Source: Thermosphaera aggregans DSM 11486 (lineage in GTDB: Archaea; Thermoproteota; Thermoprotei_A; Sulfolobales; Desulfurococcaceae). Taken from it: a DNA stretch of 64,000 bases. Location: the NCBI RefSeq assembly GCF_000092185.1, contig NC_014160.1, forward strand, positions 124,001 through 188,000, read 5' to 3'. Below, one piece after another: positions 18,888 to 28,208 of this stretch. The first letter of the stretch is position 1. Each line of letters starts with the position of its first letter. A model generated the notes under the pieces. It saw nothing but the letters and a program-made list of their open reading frames with translations. It did no database searches and was not told where the DNA came from. Both the position numbers and the translations under genes were made by a program.

Positions 18888-20826
18888 GCTTGACTTTAAA
18901 GAGTTAGGGTTAAGGGTCGGCCTCGAAATTCATGTCCAATTAGATACTTCCAGGAAGCTTTTCTGTAAATGCCCTACGAAGCTGGTGGAGGAGCGGTCGA
19001 AGTTCAACATAGAAAGGGGCTTAAGACCTGCCAAGAGCGAAACAGGCGAGGTCGATCCAGCGGCTATGTTGGAGTGGAGGAGGGAGCGAGTATTCATATA
19101 CGAGGCTCCGCCGGAATCCTCGTGTCTCGTAGAGATTGATGAGGAACCGCCGCACCAGCTGGACGAGGACTCGTTAACGGTCGCCATAGCCATTGCAAAG
19201 GCGTTGAACATGAGAGTCGTGGATGAAATCCACGTGATGAGGAAGATCGTAGTGGACGGGAGCAATGTAAGCGGGTTCCAGAGAACAGCGCTGATAGCGT
19301 TAAACGGATTCATCATGGAGGGAGAGAAGAAGATAGGTATTCAAACCCTTTGCCTCGAAGAAGATGCTGCTAGGAAAATTAGTGAAGAAGGGAATAAGGT
19401 CTTCTACCGTGTTGACAGGTTAGGAATCCCCCTGGTTGAAATAGCCACGGCTCCCGATATCAATGACCCCGAGGAAGCAATGAGAGTCGCCTTAAAGCTT
19501 GGGCAATTAGTGAGGTTAACCGGTTACGCAAAGAGAGGTTTGGGCACTATAAGACAGGATCTTAACGTAAGTATTCGCGATGGTGCTAAGGTCGAGATAA
19601 AGGGAGTGCAGCATTTGTATTTAATCCCCAAGGTTGTAGAGCTCGAAGCCCTGCGTCAGCAAAGGCTTTTGGAAATCAGAAATGAATTATTGAGAAGAAA
19701 CGTGAAACCAGAGGATTTAAAAGAAGAGATTGTCGATGTAACAGAGGTTTTCGAAAACACATCCTCAAAGATTATACGGAAATCCATAGCAACCCCTGGT
19801 AACGGAGTGTTTGCGGTAGTGTTGAAAAAATTCAAGGGATTGTTGGGCAAGGAGGTGCAACCTGGGAGGAGGTTTGGCACCGAATTAGCGGATTATGCGA
19901 GAGTATGGGGCGGTGTTGGGGGAATATTCCACACGGACGAATTGCCAAACTATGGAATAACTGCTGAGGAAGTAAGAAACCTTTACGAGAAGCTTGGTGC
20001 AAATCCCGGTGAGGACGCGATAGTGATCGTTGCTGATCAACGGGAGAAGTGTGTTAAAGCCTTGAAAGCAGTGGTGGATAGGGCGAGGCAAGCGGTAATC
20101 GGGGTTCCGGAGGAAACTAGGAGTGCAAACCCTGATGGAACATCAAAGTATACGAGACCTCGCCCCGGGGCTGCAAGAATGTACCCTGAAACGGACATTC
20201 CTCTGGTATATGTCACCCCGGATTTGGTTGAAAAAGCTATGAAAATCGTCCCGGAACCCCCCGATGCTAAATTGAAAAGATTTGTAGAAGAACACAAGTT
20301 GAGTGTCGAGTTGGCGACCACGCTTATTAGAGATCTTAGGCTCGACCTGTATGAGAAACTTACCGCTAAGTACGGGGGGAGTGTGCAACCGTCGATTATT
20401 GCCTCAATTCTAGTTAACATAATCCCATCTCTCAGGAAGGAGAATGTTCCCATTGAGAACGTAACAGATGAGCTGATCGAAGAAATAGTAGACATGCTTT
20501 CAAGAGGGGAGATCTCTAAGGAAGCAATACCGGATTTGATGAAGCAGGCATTGCTCAATCCCGAGAAAAAGCTTAAGGAATTAGTGAAAGAGCTAGGAAT
20601 TACTAGGCTCGACGTGAATGAATTAGATAGAATTATTGAGGAAGTTGTAGAGAGGCACAGGGAAAAGCTTTTAGCAAGGAAGGAGAAAGCATTCGCTATT
20701 GCAATGAGCGAGACCATGAAAATTGTAAGAGGCAGGATTGACGGGGCAATAGTGGCTGAAAACGTTAAAAAGAAGTTGAGGGAAAAACTAAACATTGGAA
20801 GCGATGACGAGTACTCCCGACAATGA
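18880..20826 (+). CDS. gatE: Glutamyl-tRNA(Gln) amidotransferase subunit E
   Basis: Kinase and transamidase subunit partner of GatD, specific to Archaea. It begins with the GatB-like cradle domain ([20 protein letters not shown], shortened: [11 protein letters not shown]), carries the AspRS-like insertion in the middle, and ends in the helical and YqeY-like tail that grips tRNA. At 648 residues it is complete. Its start lies inside the end of gatD. A long open frame on the opposite strand (20037-20858) is a shadow of this gene. Confidence 0.97.
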   Translation: MSKLDFKELGLRVGLEIHVQLDTSRKLFCKCPTKLVEERSKFNIERGLRPAKSETGEVDPAAMLEWRRERVFIYEAPPESSCLVEIDEEPPHQLDEDSLTVAIAIAKALNMRVVDEIHVMRKIVVDGSNVSGFQRTALIALNGFIMEGEKKIGIQTLCLEEDAARKISEEGNKVFYRVDRLGIPLVEIATAPDINDPEEAMRVALKLGQLVRLTGYAKRGLGTIRQDLNVSIRDGAKVEIKGVQHLYLIPKVVELEALRQQRLLEIRNELLRRNVKPEDLKEEIVDVTEVFENTSSKIIRKSIATPGNGVFAVVLKKFKGLLGKEVQPGRRFGTELADYARVWGGVGGIFHTDELPNYGITAEEVRNLYEKLGANPGEDAIVIVADQREKCVKALKAVVDRARQAVIGVPEETRSANPDGTSKYTRPRPGAARMYPETDIPLVYVTPDLVEKAMKIVPEPPDAKLKRFVEEHKLSVELATTLIRDLRLDLYEKLTAKYGGSVQPSIIASILVNIIPSLRKENVPIENVTDELIEEIVDMLSRGEISKEAIPDLMKQALLNPEKKLKELVKELGITRLDVNELDRIIEEVVERHREKLLARKEKAFAIAMSETMKIVRGRIDGAIVAENVKKKLREKLNIGSDDEYSRQ

Positions 20827-20877
20827 TTGATGATTTGAAGGCATTTGACCGAGCACAATTATAACAGTTTTTAACCT

Positions 20878-20941
20878 AAGTGTGATGAGTATCCCCGGTG
20901 CGAGCGAGCGCGATGAGCTCTTAACGAGCGTGCTGATTTAG
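20878..20941 (+). ncRNA. Candidate C/D box guide sRNA
   Basis: Between gatE and the next gene are a C box GTGATGA (20882-20888), a C'-like box GCGATGA (20910-20916) and a D box CTGA (20933-20936). Flanking CTAA and TTAG can pair as a terminal stem. A weak D' (CGAG, 20901-20904) leaves a 12-nt first guide; its segment TATCCCCGG is complementary to CCGGGGAUA, which occurs in the conserved peptidyl-transferase region of 23S rRNA. A TATA-like stretch lies about 20 bp upstream. The poor D' box and 16-nt second guide are weaknesses. The nop5/fibrillarin genes elsewhere in the window supply the protein partners. Confidence 0.55.
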
Positions 20942-20988
20942 TGGATGTTGACCCTTGGCCGCGTCTGAACCGACTGGTGGTGAAGAGA

Positions 20989-21366
20989 ATGGTAGCCACT
21001 GAAGAATTAGTTAGAAAATGGTTGAGGGATTTTTTAAAGGGGAAACTGGGTGCAGAGGGGTTCACCGAGAAGGATATAAAGGAGCGGGATCTAAAGGGGG
21101 CATTACACTGTTTCACGATATTCAGAATTGTGCGGGGGAATGAGACGATTCTCATAAGGTTAGGGGACGGGTTTCTAAGGGTTTATTATATTGGCAGAGG
21201 CGTTGGGCAGGGAAAGAGAGAATTGTTGGAGGATCTGGGTCTTATAATTGAGGAAACTGAAGACTTCTTCACAGCCTATTATAAGAGAATGATTAGAGCC
21301 TTAAACATCGATGACTTGGAGCATGCTCTAACCCTATTATTAGAAGGAGTTTCCAATGAGACTTAG
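20989..21366 (+). CDS. Hypothetical protein
   Basis: I do not recognise this family. From ATG 20989 it encodes 126 residues, charged and likely alpha/beta, with a hydrophobic strand pattern near TIFRIVRGNETILIRLG. An in-frame GTG at 20941 would extend it by 16 residues, but that region abuts the candidate sRNA, and GGTGGTG precedes the ATG, so 20989 is preferred. It overlaps the next gene by 11 bp, indicating cotranscription with the HTH protein and phosphatase downstream. No metal-binding or catalytic motif is evident. Confidence 0.7.
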   Translation: MVATEELVRKWLRDFLKGKLGAEGFTEKDIKERDLKGALHCFTIFRIVRGNETILIRLGDGFLRVYYIGRGVGQGKRELLEDLGLIIEETEDFFTAYYKRMIRALNIDDLEHALTLLLEGVSNET

Positions 21367-22270
21367 CTATCCAAAACTGCACGACTTATGGAGGATCATA
21401 GAGCTATATAATTCAGGTTTGAAGCTCAAAGAAATATCCCAAACCCTAGGCCTGAAACCCTCCTATATTTCCTCACTAATTGCAAAAGGGTTTGAGTACG
21501 AGGTTCTCTATAGATATTATAATGTAAACCTGAGTGGTCTGAGAAGGCGTAAACCATTCTTCGTAATGATAGAGATGTCGCAGAAGGCGTATATTTCACA
21601 GTGTGTTGATAAAAATGTTAGAACACTATCTCTATATTACTCTTACGGTAGGAAACCGTTGATAATGATGTATCTTCTAGAACCAGCCGTAATCCCTGAG
21701 GAGGTTTTAAGAATTAATAATCAGCTCTGCCACGTCATCTTCTCCGGCTATGTAGAAGACGTCGTGATCCCTATTGAGAAGCATCTTGAGCGTAAAATAG
21801 TTTTCAAATCCCCGGATGAAAAAAGCTATTCCACAGTAGAGGATGAAATAGATGAGCTTATCTTGTTTGAAATATTCAACTTCTTCAATCCCCCGGTTCA
21901 AAATAATGTTAAGACTTCAGAGTTTTTGAGGAGTGTTGCTAAGAAATACGTGCTTAAAAGCATACCATTCCACTATTATAAACATGTTAAAAGCAAACTA
22001 TATCCTCGACTACTCTACAGGGCTCAGGGAGTGTATTCGTTGGCAAGGATCGCTACTCCAACGCTTTCAACATTGAACAGTCTGATTAACTTGCTGTTTA
22101 AGAATGAAGTCTTGACAGGTGTAGACCAGATTCATCTTTTAGATAAGAACCCTGTGTTAGCGATCCTTCATGGATGGGTCGATCCTTTAAAGCTGAACAA
22201 TCCACAGGTTTCACACGAGCCTATTGAAGGAGCCTCGTACGAGGTCTATCCTTATATTTCACTACTCTGA
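21356..22270 (+). CDS. Hypothetical protein with N-terminal helix-turn-helix
   Basis: A 304-residue protein whose first 45 residues look like a helix-turn-helix (SGLKLKEISQTLGLKPSYISS), implying DNA binding. The remaining 250 residues match no family I know; they are mixed alpha/beta with many aromatic residues and no transmembrane segment. It overlaps the preceding gene by 11 bp and is followed 21 bp later by a PPP-family phosphatase. A transcription factor whose C-terminal domain senses a ligand or partner is plausible but unproven. Confidence 0.65.
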   Translation: MRLSYPKLHDLWRIIELYNSGLKLKEISQTLGLKPSYISSLIAKGFEYEVLYRYYNVNLSGLRRRKPFFVMIEMSQKAYISQCVDKNVRTLSLYYSYGRKPLIMMYLLEPAVIPEEVLRINNQLCHVIFSGYVEDVVIPIEKHLERKIVFKSPDEKSYSTVEDEIDELILFEIFNFFNPPVQNNVKTSEFLRSVAKKYVLKSIPFHYYKHVKSKLYPRLLYRAQGVYSLARIATPTLSTLNSLINLLFKNEVLTGVDQIHLLDKNPVLAILHGWVDPLKLNNPQVSHEPIEGASYEVYPYISLL

Positions 22271-22291
22271 TAGGTTTTCAGGGAATTATTT

Positions 22292-23215
22292 ATGGGCAAG
22301 TTAGATGAAGTTTTGAGAAACGTGTTGAATATAGTTTCAGACCCTAGGAAATTAATTGAATTAATGAGGAATGCTTCAGGTAAAATTAAAGCTTCCACTG
22401 GAAACTATGTTTTTCATGAACCCGGAATTATTGAAGTTGAAAAAGGAGTAAACTTACATATAATAGGCGATCTTCACGGGGATATCCATTCATTACTCAC
22501 TATCCTGGAAAACAAGTTCGAATTAATGGGGAAAGGCAAAGACGTAATGGTTTTCCTGGGAGACTATGTTGACAGGGGCGACTACCAGATTGAGACACTG
22601 GCCATGGTCCTCTATTTGAAAACAACTTTCAATGATCAAATTATTCTCTTAAGAGGAAATCATGAGCCTCCTTCCTGGCTTATTCCCCAACCGCACGATT
22701 TTCCAAAAGTTTTAGTTGAAAGATACGGGGAGCAGGGGGAGGAGGTGTATAATGAGGCTTTAAACCTGTTCAACATACTCCCTATCGCGGCTTACCTACC
22801 TGGTGAATTACTAATGCTTCATGGCGGGCCACCGCTCAGAGTATTGGAGGCTTCCAGTTTCCAGGAAGCCTTCTCGATAAACACGGGGAAAGCTAGTCCT
22901 GAAATGCTGGAGGAAATATTGTGGAGTGATCCAGTTGAGCTTAACGTTGAGTTCATCGATTCTCCCAGGGGAGCGGGAGTTTTGTACGGTAAGAGAGTTT
23001 CTTCGAAAGCGCTAAGCCTGATACGCGGTAAATATCTTGTTAGGAGCCATGAAATGGTTAACGGCTATAGAATAGGGCACGACGGACTCGTGATCACTGT
23101 TTTCGACGCGGCCATCCCCTACGGCCTGGACTCGATAGGCCTGGTTGAATACTTGTACGATACTGGTAAAAACCGGTATGAGTTGAATCTTGTCAAAAAA
23201 TCTCCAAAGATTTAA
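22292..23215 (+). CDS. PPP-family serine/threonine protein phosphatase
   Basis: Metal-dependent phosphoprotein phosphatase of the PP1/PP2A type. All signature blocks are present: GDLHGD (D60, H62), GDYVDRGD (90-97), LLRGNHE (N123, H124), a glycine-histidine metal motif LMLHGGPP, and RSHE. The 307-residue length is close to other archaeal PPP enzymes, with a 55-residue N-terminal helical lead. It would reverse serine/threonine phosphorylation in the cytoplasm. Its neighbours are poorly known proteins, one with a DNA-binding motif, so it may act on a regulator encoded in the same cluster. Confidence 0.93.
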   Translation: MGKLDEVLRNVLNIVSDPRKLIELMRNASGKIKASTGNYVFHEPGIIEVEKGVNLHIIGDLHGDIHSLLTILENKFELMGKGKDVMVFLGDYVDRGDYQIETLAMVLYLKTTFNDQIILLRGNHEPPSWLIPQPHDFPKVLVERYGEQGEEVYNEALNLFNILPIAAYLPGELLMLHGGPPLRVLEASSFQEAFSINTGKASPEMLEEILWSDPVELNVEFIDSPRGAGVLYGKRVSSKALSLIRGKYLVRSHEMVNGYRIGHDGLVITVFDAAIPYGLDSIGLVEYLYDTGKNRYELNLVKKSPKI

Positions 23216-23301
23216 CATTTTTGACAGAAATTTCAACTATTAACCCGTTTTAAATCAGTTTATAAGTAGGTATTCTTCTAATGGATAACAGGTGACACGC
23301 G

Positions 23302-23628
23302 TTGAGCAACAACACTGAGGAAACGGTTGTAGACATCATTGATGAAGCAATCGGAGACATTCTCGAGGAATTATTGGAGAAATACTATGGTGACAACTTG
23401 GAGTCGGAAGAAGATTATGATGAGTTGATTTACAACATAGTCAACTTTATTAAAAAGGAAGTTTTCAAAGGGAAAGCAGATGTTGCCGAGATAAGAGACT
23501 TCTTATACAGGCTCAGAGAGAAGCCACACATTGCTAAACTAGTACTGAGTTACATCATTGGTAATTACTTCGAGAAAACGGGAAGCCTGGCAAGGCATGC
23601 ACGCATACCTGAAGGAGTCTCGATTTAA
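23302..23628 (+). CDS. Hypothetical acidic protein
   Basis: A 108-residue, strongly acidic, mostly helical protein (DIIDEAIGDILEELLEKYYG near the start; shortened: DEAIGDILEELLEK). No family is recognised. It starts with TTG after a GGTGA-containing leader, with a TATA-like TTTATAAGT near 23260. The next gene follows 13 bp after its stop, so both may be translated together. Acidic helical character is compatible with a small adaptor or a protein-binding partner, nothing more specific. Confidence 0.65.
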   Translation: MSNNTEETVVDIIDEAIGDILEELLEKYYGDNLESEEDYDELIYNIVNFIKKEVFKGKADVAEIRDFLYRLREKPHIAKLVLSYIIGNYFEKTGSLARHARIPEGVSI

Positions 23629-23641
23629 CCCCTCCTAAGGG

Positions 23642-24469
23642 GTGTTTTTAATTCCCCGTTCCAGGAAAACCGATTCCAAGGCTTCAAAAGGCAAGACTTC
23701 CGAGGTAGCAACAGGCAAGGCTAAGGAGCCCTCTGCTAAAAGAAAAACCTCTAAGAGTTTTTCAATAGATGATTTAGTTGAAAAAATGTCCGGTGAAGTT
23801 CTGGAATACCTGGGATTGAACGAGTTGAACATATCCAGTGAGTTGAAAAACGCGATTTCTCGAGAAGTTATTGAAGCAGTTACATCTGGGTATTCGAGTA
23901 AACCCGATATGGAAACAGTTTTGAAAAGAATCAAAAGAAACACTCAATACATATACGAGCTAGTCGTCTACAAGATGCTGGAGAACTTACAGGCTTTCGA
24001 TGAGAGAATCCTCGAATACGTGGTTTACCGGGGAGGAAGGTCTATCATACCGAGCGCTTCCAAGCTCTACAGCCTTGCCCGTAAATATGGTAGAGAAGAC
24101 CTCATCCTCATCCTCCAGTCAACATGGAATAAACACGTGTCAAGAGAGTTTCTAGATTGCCCAAGATGCGGGTTTAACAGCGTCTCCAGCGATCTCTCCT
24201 GCTCTATCTGCGGTAATATTGTTAGCGAGCAGTATGTTAGAACGCGGCTAGACTTCGCCAATAAGTTTAAGATATACGTGGAGTCTGCGAGCGTTGCAGA
24301 GTTGAGAAATGTTTTAGAACTAGGCTACGTCCTAGTGAATTCCACGGGGGTGTACTCTCCACGTTCCAGGAGCATTGTACCCGGTAGAGTTTATTATCAA
24401 ATATATCTTAAACCATCCGACATTTCCTTAATAGTTGAGAATATTAATCAACGAGAAATTAAGATTTAG
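23642..24469 (+). CDS. Hypothetical protein with central zinc ribbon
   Basis: A 275-residue protein with a basic, low-complexity N-terminus (Lys/Ser/Thr-rich, about 35 residues), a helical middle and a four-cysteine knuckle near 179-196 (CPRCGFNSV...CSICGN). The C-terminal 70 residues are beta-rich. I do not recognise the family. It starts with GTG 13 bp after the acidic protein gene and is convergent with the thioredoxin-like gene. The basic tail and zinc ribbon would suit a nucleic-acid binding role; this is inference. Confidence 0.65.
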   Translation: MFLIPRSRKTDSKASKGKTSEVATGKAKEPSAKRKTSKSFSIDDLVEKMSGEVLEYLGLNELNISSELKNAISREVIEAVTSGYSSKPDMETVLKRIKRNTQYIYELVVYKMLENLQAFDERILEYVVYRGGRSIIPSASKLYSLARKYGREDLILILQSTWNKHVSREFLDCPRCGFNSVSSDLSCSICGNIVSEQYVRTRLDFANKFKIYVESASVAELRNVLELGYVLVNSTGVYSPRSRSIVPGRVYYQIYLKPSDISLIVENINQREIKI

Positions 24470-24526
24470 CCTGCTAGAAGCTTCAACTTGAAGGATTTAA
24501 CTTAGTATATGAGTTGGTTTACGGGG

Positions 24527-24886
24527 TCAGACTCTTATTTTCACACCCTTTGAAGCAAGCGTGGAGCGGATTCCTCGTCTTAAAACCTGAACATTCAAAT
24601 CAAGGTTTTCGAAAACACCTTTCTGCTCGAAAATCATTGCTCCCTTATAATAGACTCTTATCAATGGGGTGGGGGAGAGTTTTTCCCCAGTTATGTCTTC
24701 CCTTAAAGCGTTTACTTTACAGACAAATATGTTGGGGTCAATATGCTTTTCCAACTCTTTTATTGTTTCGCTTAAAATACTGCTTTCTTTGCTTCCCGGG
24801 TAATAATACTCTATTATCACAAGCTCGTTAGCGGTTAAAGCTCGTTCAAACTCTTCCCTACTATTGAGCTCGTACATTAAACTCAC
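24527..24886 (-). CDS. Thioredoxin-fold protein lacking active-site cysteines
   Basis: The 119-residue sequence follows a thioredoxin pattern: a beta strand LVIIEYYYPG, a helix, strand NIFVCKVNA, the cis-proline loop (T73-P74 in SPTPLIRVYYKG) and a closing GVF-type strand. Where thioredoxins have CxxC, this has SKES (32-35), so it cannot do dithiol exchange. It may be a binding or chaperone module. Its promoter region backs onto that of the thermosome gene, divergently. The fold call is by eye. Confidence 0.6.
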   Translation of the reverse strand: MSLMYELNSREEFERALTANELVIIEYYYPGSKESSILSETIKELEKHIDPNIFVCKVNALREDITGEKLSPTPLIRVYYKGAMIFEQKGVFENLDLNVQVLRRGIRSTLASKGVKIRV

Positions 24887-24951
24887 TTCGTGATTCTTGT
24901 TTTAAATCTGCTTTTACCTTTTTAATAATTTTCAGGTACTGTTAGCCGATG

Positions 24952-24966
24952 CGAAAAATTTATATA
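24952..24966 (+). promoter_or_regulatory. Strong BRE/TATA promoter of the thermosome gene
   Basis: CGAAAAA (24952-24958) followed by TTTATATA (24959-24966) is an excellent match to an archaeal BRE and TATA box. Initiation about 25 bp downstream would give a leader of about 35 nt before the ATG at 25022, with GGTGA just upstream of the start as ribosome-binding site. No heat-shock-specific repeat was visible next to it. Confidence 0.75.
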
Positions 24967-25021
24967 GAAGCCCTTATGTCTATTAATTTATGGATTCTAC
25001 AGATTGATTAGGTGAGAAGAA

Positions 25022-26680
25022 ATGGCAATGTATGGAATACCTGTACTCGTGTTGAAGGAAGGCACTAGAAGGACCATTGGCAGGGAAGCATTGCGCGGGA
25101 ACATTGCCGCAGCTAGAGCGTTAGCAGAGGTTTTGAGAACTAGTCTGGGTCCACGCGGTCTCGATAAAATGCTGGTTGACAGTTTCGGAGATGTTACAGT
25201 GACGAATGACGGAGCCACAATTGTAAAGGAGATGGAGGTTCAACACCCTGCCGCCAAGCTCCTAGTTGAGGTGGCTAAGGCTCAGGATGCTGAGGTGGGG
25301 GATGGAACAACAAGTGCTGTAGTACTTGCTGGAGCATTTCTTGCGAAGGCTGAAGAGTTGCTTGATCAAAACATTCACCCAAGCATTATTATTGAAGGCT
25401 ACACTAAGGCTCTGAGAGAATCTCTTAAAATACTGAGCGATATCGCGTACAAGGTCAAGCCTACTGACAGGGAGTCTTTGAAGAAGGTTGTTATGACCAC
25501 AATCTCCAGCAAGTATATTGGAGGTAACGTCATATCTAACAAGCTAGCCGACATGACTATTGAGGCTGCTTTGACGGTGGCAGAGCCCAGGGAGGATGGA
25601 ACATATGATTTCAGAACTGATGATGTTAAGATAGAGAAGAAGAAGGGAGGAAACGTTATCGACACACAACTGATAAAAGGAATCGTTATCGATAAAGAAG
25701 TTGTTCATCCGGGAATGCCGAGAAGGATAGAGGACGCTAAAATAGCCTTGCTTGATGCGGCCTTAGAGGTTGAGAAGCCAGAGATTACGGCCAAAATCAA
25801 CATAACCAGCCCCGAGCTGATTAAAGCATTCCTCGACGAGGAGGCAAACCTTCTAAAGGAGATGGTTGAGAAGATAGCTGCCACAGGCGCTAACGTTGTG
25901 ATATGCCAGAAAGGTATTGACGAAGTGGCCCAGCACTTCCTCGCTAAGAAGGGAATAATGGCTGTGAGGAGGGTTAAGAGAAGCGACCTGGAGAAGCTGG
26001 AGAGAGCTTCCGGCGGTAAAATAGTCAGCAGTGTCAGGGATTTGAAACCCGAGGACTTAGGCTATGCTAAACTGGTGGAGGAGAGAAGAATCGGTAACGA
26101 TAAAATGGTGTTTATCGAGGGTTGCAAGAACCCCAAGGCTGTGACAATACTTATCCGCGGAGCAAACGACATGGTAATGGATGAGATTGAAAGAAGCCTT
26201 AAAGACGCCTTGAATGTTTTGAGAAACGTTATGAAGGCTCCGAAAATAGTGCCAGGAGGCGGTGCAGTAGAAATCGAGCTAGCGACGAGGTTAAGAGAGT
26301 TTGCCGCGAAAGTTGGAGGAAAAGAGCAGTTAGCAATCGAGGCTTTCGCATCAGCCATTGAGGAGATCCCATTAATACTTGCCGAATCAAGCGGTAAGGA
26401 TCCGTTAGAAACCCTAATGAAGCTGAGGCAACTCCACAGTGAGGGCAAAAAGTATGCCGGGATTGATGTTGTGACCGGGGAAATAAGAGAGAACATGATC
26501 GAGCACAACGTAATAGAGCCTTTACTGGTTAAAGAATCCATGGTGAAAACGGCTGCAGAGGCTGCTATAACGATATTAAAGATTGACGATATAATCGCTG
26601 CAAGCCCCGTGAAGAAGGAGAAGGAGGAGAAAGGTAAGAAAGAAGGCGGTGAAACGCCCTCGCCAGGGAGCTTCGAGTAA
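25022..26680 (+). CDS. Thermosome subunit (group II chaperonin)
   Basis: ATP-driven double-ring chaperonin that folds cytosolic proteins; Crenarchaeota usually carry two or three such subunits. Landmarks are [36 protein letters not shown] (ATPase loop), and [12 protein letters not shown] near residue 410. The 552-residue length is standard. The C-terminal tail is lysine/glutamate-rich and ends in PSPGSFE, without the glycine-methionine repeat of many chaperonins. It has a strong promoter of its own. Only one subunit gene is within the window. Confidence 0.97.
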   Translation: MAMYGIPVLVLKEGTRRTIGREALRGNIAAARALAEVLRTSLGPRGLDKMLVDSFGDVTVTNDGATIVKEMEVQHPAAKLLVEVAKAQDAEVGDGTTSAVVLAGAFLAKAEELLDQNIHPSIIIEGYTKALRESLKILSDIAYKVKPTDRESLKKVVMTTISSKYIGGNVISNKLADMTIEAALTVAEPREDGTYDFRTDDVKIEKKKGGNVIDTQLIKGIVIDKEVVHPGMPRRIEDAKIALLDAALEVEKPEITAKINITSPELIKAFLDEEANLLKEMVEKIAATGANVVICQKGIDEVAQHFLAKKGIMAVRRVKRSDLEKLERASGGKIVSSVRDLKPEDLGYAKLVEERRIGNDKMVFIEGCKNPKAVTILIRGANDMVMDEIERSLKDALNVLRNVMKAPKIVPGGGAVEIELATRLREFAAKVGGKEQLAIEAFASAIEEIPLILAESSGKDPLETLMKLRQLHSEGKKYAGIDVVTGEIRENMIEHNVIEPLLVKESMVKTAAEAAITILKIDDIIAASPVKKEKEEKGKKEGGETPSPGSFE

Positions 26681-26780
26681 TAATTCCGTAAACTTCTTTT
26701 TCAATTAAAAGCGCTTTAATTTATAAATCCTCTACACCATTTTTCAATAATGCTCTGCTTTAAAATAGGTGTTTAGCAAA

Positions 26781-27104
26781 ATGAGTGTGGATGTTAGGAA
26801 AATATATTCGGAAGTCTTTGCTTCCAGGCTTACAAGGTTTGAATTAGCGAGAATTATAGGTGCCCGGGCTCTCCAACTATCCCTCGGGGCCCCCACCCTT
26901 ATAGATGTGGCCAGTCTCCCGATCAAAGACCCCGTTGCAGTAGCGATATATGAGCTGTTAAAAACGAGTTTACCAATGTCTATTCGTAGGAGGATTGAAG
27001 ATGGAAAATACGAGCTCATCCCCGTTGGTAAACTCATCACCACAGATATTAGAAAGTATCTATCAACAATTCTCGAAACATGGAATATTAGTAGTAGGGT
27101 ATAG
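26781..27104 (+). CDS. rpoK: DNA-directed RNA polymerase subunit K (Rpb6 homologue)
   Basis: Small RNA polymerase subunit that stabilises the clamp and assembly. The family core RLTRFELARIIGARALQLS and the end block MSIRRRIEDGKYELIPVGK are both present. ATG 26781 gives 107 residues. About 22 residues after the usual end of the family (from LITTD on) run on in the same frame, and this extra stretch overlaps the start of the next gene in another frame by 104 nt. A TATA-like TTTATAAAT lies near 26719. Confidence 0.93.
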   Translation: MSVDVRKIYSEVFASRLTRFELARIIGARALQLSLGAPTLIDVASLPIKDPVAVAIYELLKTSLPMSIRRRIEDGKYELIPVGKLITTDIRKYLSTILETWNISSRV

Positions 27105-28170
27105 CGAGTATCAGAGTAATTATGGGAGAGTATTTGATTTCCACGTTGAGAAACCTATTGATAAGGGAGACTTCTCAAAAATCTACAGGTTCTTTATTGA
27201 AAACTACCGCTACATGGTTCTTCAAATAAGGGGTGAAAGACCTGTTCTAAGATTCCTTCCCATCCCTGAAAGAACAATTCCGTTCAAGCGACTACTCACG
27301 ATTACCACGTTTTTCACTGTGGGATTAACCGGTTACGGGTTGGCGAGCGGCTTCGCTGAAATAGCGTCAAAGCTTGGGATACCCACTGGGTTAAACCCGT
27401 TCGCAACAGCTACGCTGTATACTCTCCTGTTTCTGCTCGCTTTAGGTGTTCATGAGCTTGGGCATATATTCTCCAGTAAGAGGGAAGGTGTTTTGATAGA
27501 GGGACCTATATTTATTCCTGCGCCTCCTATTCAGTTAGGTTTTATTGGAACGTTTGGGGCCGTGATCATGATGAAAACTCTCCCACCTTCCCGAAAAGAC
27601 CTCGCTAGGCTGGGTATTTCAGGTCCATTATCAGGAGTACTAGCCGGGTTATTGGTAGGGATTATAGGAGTTTTCAGCTCACTGGCAATTCCCTATGATA
27701 AGGCCGTTGAGCTCGCTGAAGCCGGGGATATAGGGTCGATGCCTCTTACCACGATAGGGTTGGAGCTACTTCTAATGTTGAGGCCCTTGAACGGGGAGGT
27801 GTTACTCATACACCCATTGTTATTCATAACGTACATAATATTTATTGTGACATTTCTGAACTTGCTACCAATAGGACAGCTTGACGGGGGGCATGTTTTG
27901 CGAAGCCTAATGTCTCCCAGGGCTCATGAAAAACTCGGGGAAATGATTATTGCATTGCTCGCGGTGGTCGGCCTGTCCCTACTGTTACTGAATTATGTTG
28001 CCGGCTACTACTACTTAATGCTCTCTCTCGTAGTCTTTATCCTAAGAGGCTTTGTCGCGAAAGGACAGCATCCTGGCAACGCTAATCAGTATGATGAGGA
28101 CAAACCGTGGCATTATTTAATTCCCTACTTAGTTTTACTAGTAATGGTTACGCCGATACCAATAGGATAG
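27001..28170 (+). CDS. Site-2 protease family zinc metalloprotease
   Basis: Intramembrane zinc protease (M50 family) with several transmembrane helices. The metal site is HELGH with H151, E152 and H155; the third ligand lies in LLPIGQLDGGHVL near residue 300. A soluble domain of about 85 residues precedes the first helix. ATG 27001 is chosen because GGAGG at 26989-26993 stands 7 nt upstream; that makes a 104-nt overlap with rpoK. A TTG at 26995 is also in frame. Such proteases cleave membrane-anchored regulators; the substrate here is unknown. Confidence 0.88.
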   Translation: MENTSSSPLVNSSPQILESIYQQFSKHGILVVGYSEYQSNYGRVFDFHVEKPIDKGDFSKIYRFFIENYRYMVLQIRGERPVLRFLPIPERTIPFKRLLTITTFFTVGLTGYGLASGFAEIASKLGIPTGLNPFATATLYTLLFLLALGVHELGHIFSSKREGVLIEGPIFIPAPPIQLGFIGTFGAVIMMKTLPPSRKDLARLGISGPLSGVLAGLLVGIIGVFSSLAIPYDKAVELAEAGDIGSMPLTTIGLELLLMLRPLNGEVLLIHPLLFITYIIFIVTFLNLLPIGQLDGGHVLRSLMSPRAHEKLGEMIIALLAVVGLSLLLLNYVAGYYYLMLSLVVFILRGFVAKGQHPGNANQYDEDKPWHYLIPYLVLLVMVTPIPIG

Positions 28171-28208
28171 GATTTACTGGAGAATAGCGTTTTACACGGG
28201 GTTTATGA

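Noticed and set aside
20037-20858. 273-codon open frame on the minus strand opposite gatE
   Set aside because: Antisense shadow of a well-matched gene; its translation is low-complexity serine/threonine/leucine-rich and no domain is recognisable.
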